A stretch of 64,000 nucleotides of DNA from Alistipes finegoldii DSM 17242 (GTDB lineage: Bacteria; Bacteroidota; Bacteroidia; Bacteroidales; Rikenellaceae). Below are positions 59,424-64,000 of this stretch, in pieces. Under the pieces are notes generated by a model. The model was not told the origin of the DNA. It ran no database searches and saw only the letters and a list, made by a program, of their open reading frames with translations. A program made the translations under genes and the position numbers. The stretch is from positions 3,365,501 to 3,429,500 of the forward strand of contig NC_018011.1 in NCBI RefSeq assembly GCF_000265365.1, in the 5' to 3' direction. The number at the start of each line of letters is the position of its first letter. Position 1 is the stretch's first letter.

Positions 59424-59601
59424 CGTATGCAGGGGTGCCGGGCGGAAGATAGGGCGGATTTTTGCGGGCAGCTCCCGTATGCGGGGATGTTGCCGATTTT
59501 TCCGTTGTCCCGCCGGCGGGGCGTATGAAATCGCTTGTCTGCAAGTATGTTGGGACGTGTCGGCCGCCGGGGAGCCGGATTTTTCCGCTAAAAGGGGCGA
59601 T

Positions 59602-59638
59602 GCCCGATACCTGTTTTGCCCGATACCTGTTTTGCCCG
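59602..59638. repeat. Short tandem repeat, 16-bp unit
   Basis: The unit GCCCGATACCTGTTTT occurs twice in direct tandem (59602-59617 and 59618-59633), with a partial third start GCCCG (59634-59638). It lies in the non-coding stretch between the tRNA terminator and the end of rsmD. No function is seen. Confidence 0.75.
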
Positions 59639-59695
59639 TGCCGCCAAGAGGGCCGGACAGCTGCGGGGGCTGGCGCCGAATCCCGGTCCCGACGC

Positions 59696-60232
59696 TTAGG
59701 GTTTCCGGAAGAAGGAGAACTGCACGCTCCCGTAGCTCCTTTGCTGCCAGAATTCCGGATATGCGGAGAAGTCCATCTGCTTCGAATGTTCGAAAATCAG
59801 CACGCCTTCGGGGCGCAGCAGGTCGTTTTCGAGCACCAGCCTTACGACCTGCTCGCTGCCCGCCAGATCGTAGGGGGCGTCCGAGAAAATCACGTCGAAC
59901 TGTTTCGGACAGCTTTTGAGGTAGAGGAAGACGTTGGCTTTGACCGCATAGAGGTTCCCGATGCCCAGCTGCGCCGCCGTCTGGCGGATGAAGTTGTAGT
60001 GTACCGGATTGATTTCCACCGAGGTTACGCTCCGCGCTCCGCGCGATGCGAACTCATAGCTGATCGAGCCGGTTCCCGCGAAGAGGTCCAGCACGTCGCA
60101 CTCCTCGAAATCCAGCAGATTGCCGAGGACGTTGAAGAGGTTCTCCTTGGCGAAATCGGTCGTCGGCCGCGCCCGCAGGTTGCGGGGCGGGTTGATGGCC
60201 CGGCCCTTGTATTTTCCGCTTACTATTCGCAT
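59696..60232 (-). CDS. rsmD: 16S rRNA (guanine(966)-N2)-methyltransferase
   Basis: A 178-residue SAM-dependent enzyme that methylates G966 of 16S rRNA during ribosome assembly. MRIVSGKYKGRAINPP is the conserved N-terminus, DVLDLFAGTGSISYEFASRGA the SAM-binding motif and FDVIFSDAPYD the catalytic motif (usually DPPY; here DAPY). The start at 60232 is chosen because the upstream frame runs into DUF3822. It overlaps DUF3822 by 10 bp, an association common in Bacteroidetes. Confidence 0.93.
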   Translation of the reverse strand: MRIVSGKYKGRAINPPRNLRARPTTDFAKENLFNVLGNLLDFEECDVLDLFAGTGSISYEFASRGARSVTSVEINPVHYNFIRQTAAQLGIGNLYAVKANVFLYLKSCPKQFDVIFSDAPYDLAGSEQVVRLVLENDLLRPEGVLIFEHSKQMDFSAYPEFWQQRSYGSVQFSFFRKP

Positions 60233-60834
60233 ACGATCTGTCTGAAATATCCGCCGAGCTTCCGTTTCAACGCCCGGCCGTCGCCGCTTCCGATGCGAAG
60301 CGTGTAATCCCTGAGCCGGAATTCGCTTCCGAGCCGTTCGAGCATGTATAGCAGGTCGGCCTCGTCGGGGGCGGGTACGACCTCCGCAAAACGCAGTTTG
60401 CCGTCGTATACCTTTATATATAACAGTCCCGCGGCGTAATACATCCACACGGTCGGAACGCTTGTCTGCGGTACACAGAGCAGCGGGGTGGTGTAGCGCG
60501 CACGGCCGCCGAGGCGTTCATGCACCGCAGCCAGCGCATTTTCCGCCGCGGCCATGACGGCGACGGCATTCTGCTGCGGCGCGCTCCATACGGGGCACTC
60601 TCCGGGCAGTGCGGCCATGCCGGCGGCGGCCAGCAGTTCCCCGGCGCACGCTTCGTCGAAAAACTCCTCCGGCACGAGCGTCGTCCGGGGCGTCAGCAGT
60701 TCGACCTCCACGAGACCGTCGCCCGGAAACTCCCCGGACAGCGCAGGCGCCGAAAAAGAGTGTCCATCCAACGTTAGCTGAATGGACACCTTGTTTATGG
60801 ATTGCGGAGTGTTACTCCCAGTTGCCTGCTTCAT
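60223..60834 (-). CDS. DUF3822-family protein
   Basis: A 203-residue cytoplasmic protein of the Bacteroidetes family DUF3822. It matches in length and in the segments PTVWMYYAAGLLYIKVYDGKLRFAEV and YTLRIGSGDGRALKRKLGGYF. The family may be a degenerate actin/hexokinase-like (ASKHA) fold, but its role is unknown. Position is informative: it sits directly before rsmD in most Bacteroidetes. The start MKQATGSN is chosen; the hypothetical gene upstream overlaps it by 23 bp. Confidence 0.8.
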   Translation of the reverse strand: MKQATGSNTPQSINKVSIQLTLDGHSFSAPALSGEFPGDGLVEVELLTPRTTLVPEEFFDEACAGELLAAAGMAALPGECPVWSAPQQNAVAVMAAAENALAAVHERLGGRARYTTPLLCVPQTSVPTVWMYYAAGLLYIKVYDGKLRFAEVVPAPDEADLLYMLERLGSEFRLRDYTLRIGSGDGRALKRKLGGYFRQIVCE

Positions 60835-61444
60835 TGTTGGCTGCCTCCATTGAACCGAACTTGACACCGGCGTAGCGGTTGAAGTTGTTCTCCTCGTCGT
60901 CGATCAGGTTGATGATCTCCTGACGGTAAGCCACCGTGTCGAGGAACATTTTGTACGGCGCGCGGCACTCCACGATGGGCACCGTCACGTTCGATGCGAC
61001 GGCAGAGCCGGCCTCCATGATGAACTGAGCCTGCTTGTCGGTGGTGGGGATATACCGCAGGTCCTCTACATCCTGACGCGAAAGGCGTTTGGGCGAGAAG
61101 ATGGTGTCGATAACGGCGACCGTGAATTTCTCGACGTTCTTTTTGTTCATCTTCTTCAGCATGGCCATGGCCACCGAGTCGTCCTCGTCGACAATCTTAC
61201 GCTCAAGCTCCAGAGAGTCGTTCAGGATAAACGATGCGAGTGTATCGAAGCTGCCCGTAAAGCGCTGGTACTTCGACTTGAACGCGCGCTGCGCAGTACG
61301 GATGTCCTTGATGCGGTCGATGACCTGGGCTTTCTTGGCCTTCATCTCCTGCTCGAAACGGATCGGGGTAGAAATCTGGTCGTAGATAACGTAGACCAGC
61401 GCCACGATAACTACAGCAAGAATGATTTGAGCGATTTTTTTCAT
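60812..61444 (-). CDS. Hypothetical membrane-anchored protein
   Basis: Not recognised by function. A 210-residue protein with one N-terminal membrane helix (residues 4-21, KIAQIILAVVIVALVYVIY). The rest is probably periplasmic, with a helical region (KAKKAQVIDRIKDIRTAQRAFKSKYQRF) recalling type IV pilin-like N-termini, then a mixed alpha/beta domain. Homologues usually sit beside DUF3822 and rsmD in Bacteroidales, as here. It overlaps DUF3822 by 23 bp. The RecD-like helicase gene is divergent. Confidence 0.75.
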   Translation of the reverse strand: MKKIAQIILAVVIVALVYVIYDQISTPIRFEQEMKAKKAQVIDRIKDIRTAQRAFKSKYQRFTGSFDTLASFILNDSLELERKIVDEDDSVAMAMLKKMNKKNVEKFTVAVIDTIFSPKRLSRQDVEDLRYIPTTDKQAQFIMEAGSAVASNVTVPIVECRAPYKMFLDTVAYRQEIINLIDDEENNFNRYAGVKFGSMEAANNEAGNWE

Positions 61445-61471
61445 TTTTTAAGCTAATCTAATATTTGTTTG

Positions 61472-61479
61472 TAATTTTG
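61472..61479 (+). promoter_or_regulatory. Putative -7 element TAATTTTG for the helicase gene
   Basis: TAATTTTG lies 18 bp before ATG 61498. A T run (61444-61449) is near the -33 position with a 22-nt spacer. Confidence 0.45.
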
Positions 61480-61497
61480 TACAAAATAAACCGACGC

Positions 61498-62913
61498 ATG
61501 TTTAGCACACGTATTGCGACCCAAATTTACGCTAAAATTTGTTTTGAAACAACTTCTGGGCAAAAAAAAATTATAGAAAAGTTGTCCGAATATCTCGCAG
61601 ACGACGATTTTTCCCGGATTTTTGTCCTGAACGGGTATGCGGGTACGGGCAAAACGACTCTGATCGCGGCGCTGGTCGGTGCGCTTAAGGATTTGAATAT
61701 CAAACCCGTTCTGCTGGCTCCGACGGGCCGGGCCGCCAAGGTGCTGGCCCAATACGCTCAGGAAAAGGCACTTACCATCCACAAGCGGATTTACCGTCAG
61801 CGGACCAACGCCGATTATGAATCGAAATATTCGCTCAACATCAACACCGAAAAGGGGGCCGTTTTCATCGTGGACGAGGCTTCGATGCTGTCAGACACTC
61901 CGGGCGACGGGGCGCTGTTCGGTTCCGGATCGCTGCTGGAGGACCTCGTGCAGTATGTCCGCAGCGGCCGCGCGTGCCGTCTGATTTTGGTCGGCGACAG
62001 CGCCCAGCTGCCGCCCGTGGGGGCCGATTGCAGCCCGGCGCTCGACCCGTCGGTGCTGGCCCGCTTCGGCGACGTGGAGTACGGTACGATGGACGAGGTC
62101 GTGCGTCAGGAGGCCGAGTCGGGCATTCTGTTCAACGCCACGCTGGTGCGCTGCATGCTCGAAAACGGCATCTACGAGATTCCGCACTTCGAAACGGACT
62201 ATCCCGACATCGAGGCGGTCGAAGGCGGGGAGTTTCTCGACAAACTGCAGGATTGCTACGCCAAGTACGGCCGCGACGAAACCATCGTCATCACCCGCTC
62301 GAACAAGCGCGCCAACCGTTATAACGAAGGTATCCGCCGCAACGTGACGTTCGCCGAGGAGGAGATCGAAAGCAACGACATGCTGATGGTGGTGAAGAAC
62401 AACTACTATTTTACGGAGCGGAACAAGGATTGCCCCATGCACTTCATCGCCAACGGCGACATCGCGCGGCTCAAGCGGCTGCGGCGCTACGAGGATTTCT
62501 ACGGCTTCCGTTTTGCGGACGTCGTGCTCGAATTCCCCGATTACGAGGATGCCGAGTTGGAGTGCAAGATCCTGCTCGACACCATCGCTTCGGAATCCCC
62601 GTCGCTTACGCGCGAGGAGTCCACGCGCCTTTTCTACGAGGTCGAGAAGGATTACCTCGATGTGAAAAGCAAACTGAAACGCTTCAAGGAAATACGTGAA
62701 AATCCGCACTTCAACGCCCTTCAGGTGAAGTTTTCCTACGCCGTGACCTGCCACAAGGCGCAGGGCGGACAGTGGCGGGCGGTCTTCGTCGACCGCTGCC
62801 TGTTCGGCGACGAGCCGATGACGCGCGACATGCTGCGCTGGCTCTATACGGCCCTGACGCGTGCCACGGATAAATTGTATCTTGTAAATTTCGATGAAAA
62901 ATTCTATGAATAG
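61498..62913 (+). CDS. RecD-like ATP-dependent DNA helicase (UvrD/RecD superfamily 1)
   Basis: A 471-residue SF1 helicase. The Walker A motif GYAGTGKTT lies at residues 46-54 and Walker B VDEASM near residue 128. VGDSAQLPPVG follows near 164 and the C-terminal UvrD_C_2 motif YAVTCHKAQGGQWRAVFVD near 420. Length is much shorter than RecD2 (~700), with no N-terminal extension, as in the Bacteroidetes 'AAA family ATPase' group. It probably unwinds DNA in repair. A second ATG 11 codons upstream (61465) is possible. It overlaps the next gene by 20 bp. Confidence 0.9.
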   Translation: MFSTRIATQIYAKICFETTSGQKKIIEKLSEYLADDDFSRIFVLNGYAGTGKTTLIAALVGALKDLNIKPVLLAPTGRAAKVLAQYAQEKALTIHKRIYRQRTNADYESKYSLNINTEKGAVFIVDEASMLSDTPGDGALFGSGSLLEDLVQYVRSGRACRLILVGDSAQLPPVGADCSPALDPSVLARFGDVEYGTMDEVVRQEAESGILFNATLVRCMLENGIYEIPHFETDYPDIEAVEGGEFLDKLQDCYAKYGRDETIVITRSNKRANRYNEGIRRNVTFAEEEIESNDMLMVVKNNYYFTERNKDCPMHFIANGDIARLKRLRRYEDFYGFRFADVVLEFPDYEDAELECKILLDTIASESPSLTREESTRLFYEVEKDYLDVKSKLKRFKEIRENPHFNALQVKFSYAVTCHKAQGGQWRAVFVDRCLFGDEPMTRDMLRWLYTALTRATDKLYLVNFDEKFYE

Positions 62914-63481
62914 CGAACTCCATCCGCTCGAACCGTTTCTTCCCGCCAACGCCCGCATCCTGATGCTGGGCAGTTTCCCGCCCAAGCGCATCCGCTGGTC
63001 GATGGACTTCTTCTATCCCAACCTGCAGAACGACATGTGGCGCATCGTGGGCTACCTCGCCGCGGGGGACAAGTCGCACTTCCTGATGCCCGGCGGGCGG
63101 AAGTTCGACAAGGAGCGCATCGAGGCGTTCTGCCGCGAGCGGGGGATTGCGCTGTACGATACGGCGGTCGAAGTCATCCGACTGAAAGACAATGCGTCGG
63201 ACAATTTTCTTCAAGTGGTGCGCGAGGTCGATCTGGCGGCTTTGCTGGCGCGTATTCCCCACTGCCGCACCCTCGTTACGACGGGGCAGAAGGCGACCGA
63301 TACGCTGCGCGCCATTACGGGCTGCGGCGAACCTGCGGTGGGCGAAAGCGTAGCCTTCGAATATGCCGGGCGCAGCATGCGGCTCTGGCGCATGCCGTCG
63401 TCGTCGAGGGCCTATCCGCGCCCGGTCGAGTGGAAGGCAGGATTTTACCGCAAAGTATTCGAAGATAATGAAATTCTGTAA
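62894..63481 (+). CDS. Uracil-DNA glycosylase-family protein
   Basis: A 195-residue DNA-repair-type protein. The N-terminal ARILMLGSFPPKRI is the GxFPP motif of the UDG fold, FFYPNLQNDMWRIVGYL contributes the base-binding loop, and the C-terminal MPSSSRAYPRP is in the position of the HxxPS motif but with S in place of H. Its class in the UDG superfamily is unclear. It starts inside the helicase gene (20-bp overlap), and a second ATG (62906) is possible. mutS follows, so the three repair genes may be co-expressed. Confidence 0.85.
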   Translation: MKNSMNSELHPLEPFLPANARILMLGSFPPKRIRWSMDFFYPNLQNDMWRIVGYLAAGDKSHFLMPGGRKFDKERIEAFCRERGIALYDTAVEVIRLKDNASDNFLQVVREVDLAALLARIPHCRTLVTTGQKATDTLRAITGCGEPAVGESVAFEYAGRSMRLWRMPSSSRAYPRPVEWKAGFYRKVFEDNEIL

Positions 63482-63532
63482 TATACGGTGCGCCTTCGTA
63501 GCAGATAACCCGAAAATAATTTCCCGTTTAGG

Positions 63533-63564
63533 CTTGGCGGGACCGTTAAATTCCGTTATCTTTG
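63533..63564 (+). promoter_or_regulatory. Promoter of mutS (CTTG-N20-TATCTTTG)
   Basis: CTTG (63533-63536), 20 nt, TATCTTTG (63557-63564); one mismatch in the -33 box. It lies 27 bp before GTG 63592. Confidence 0.65.
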
Positions 63565-63591
63565 TGTGAAAATAACATACAATTTTTTATT

Positions 63592-64000
63592 GTGAACGCA
63601 GAGAAGAAAATAGAAAAAAAATATGTCGAGACCCCCCTGATGAAGCAATATTACTCCATCAAGGCGGTGCATCCCGACGCTATCCTGCTTTTCCGGGTCG
63701 GCGACTTTTACGAGACGTTCGGCGAGGACGCGATCAAGGCCAGCGGCATTCTGGGCATCACGCTCACACGGCGCGCCAACGGCTCGGCCACCTATGTCGA
63801 GCTGGCCGGATTTCCCTACCACGCCATCGACACCTACCTGCCCAAACTGGTGCGGGCGGGCGAACGTGTCGCCATCTGCGAACAGCTGGAGGATCCCAAG
63901 CAGGTCAGAGGACTGGTCAAGCGCGGCGTTATCGAGCTGGTGACGCCGGGCGTGGTGCTGGGCGACAATATTCTGGCCAACAAGGAGAACGCCTTTCTGG
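63592..64000 (+). CDS. mutS: DNA mismatch repair protein MutS (partial, N-terminus only)
   Basis: The first 136 codons of MutS, cut by the window end. GTG 63592 starts the frame. KKYVETPLMKQYYSIKAVHPDAILLFRVGDFYETFGEDA contains the mismatch-recognition FYE motif (F-x-E) that inserts into DNA. RRANGSATYVELAGFPYHAIDTYLPKLVRAGERVAICEQ follows in the usual order. It is a full-size MutS by this opening. The ATPase domain is not visible. It has its own promoter just upstream. Confidence 0.96.
   Translation, partial: MNAEKKIEKKYVETPLMKQYYSIKAVHPDAILLFRVGDFYETFGEDAIKASGILGITLTRRANGSATYVELAGFPYHAIDTYLPKLVRAGERVAICEQLEDPKQVRGLVKRGVIELVTPGVVLGDNILANKENAFL

Overview
The window is about 64 kb of a Bacteroidales chromosome, most likely Alistipes or another Rikenellaceae. 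The evidence is a GC-rich core (roughly 58-60% by eye), promoters of the Bacteroidetes type (TTTG, 19-21 nt, TAnnTTTG) before many genes with little Shine-Dalgarno sequence, an UpxY-type antiterminator heading a capsule locus, a DUF5686 outer-membrane protein, a cysteate synthase and a carboxynorspermidine polyamine pathway. The genus is inferred; the phylum-level call is secure.

Layout. 1-3.9 kb (minus): histidine biosynthesis operon hisG-hisD-hisC-hisB, hisB cut by the window edge, preceded by a His-rich leader peptide and an attenuator. 4.2-5.2 kb: a small ferredoxin-like protein and a GNAT/YoaP-type acetyltransferase with an in-frame stop near its N-terminus. 5.4-12.3 kb (plus): sodium:solute symporter, exported amidase/golvesin protein, GatB/YqeY protein, two-lobed retropepsin-like protease and a BASS-family transporter. 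12.5-16.4 kb (minus): DUF486 membrane protein, HAD phosphatase and DUF5686 outer-membrane protein; then a YbaK deacylase (plus).

16.9-36.7 kb (minus) is one long capsule/exopolysaccharide operon. In order of transcription it holds UpxY, a polyprenyl-phosphate glycosylphosphotransferase, rfbA-C-D-B for dTDP-L-rhamnose, a flippase, an FrhB-like iron-sulfur protein, a pyruvyl transferase, five GT4 glycosyltransferases, a Wzy-like polymerase, an MBOAT plus SGNH O-acylation pair and a radical SAM/SPASM protein. Its middle is AT-rich compared with the core, as expected for a transferred cassette. Two genes in it carry nine-G tracts that could vary in phase. A nucleotidyltransferase-like gene and tRNA-Lys lie upstream.

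38.6-44.1 kb (plus): carboxynorspermidine dehydrogenase, an OmpA-family protein, nspC and cysteate synthase. 44.5-46.5 kb: a TonB-dependent receptor. 46.8-53.2 kb: the histidine degradation operon ftcD-hutU-hutH-hutI, then an exported MsrBA. 54.5-58.9 kb is a patchwork: CatB-type acetyltransferase, a broken EamA gene joined to a broken DUF1848 gene, an orphan small protein, a PatB/MalY C-S lyase and a cysteine-dioxygenase-like cupin. 59.2-64 kb: two tRNA-Asp genes, rsmD-DUF3822-hypothetical (minus), a RecD-like helicase, a uracil-DNA glycosylase and the start of mutS.

The strongest observations are the complete his attenuator (leader peptide, antiterminator, terminator), the paired poly-G tracts in the capsule operon, the EamA-DUF1848 chimera, and the facing promoters of tRNA-Lys and the polyamine dehydrogenase. 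No CRISPR array, prophage, transposase or rRNA gene was seen.
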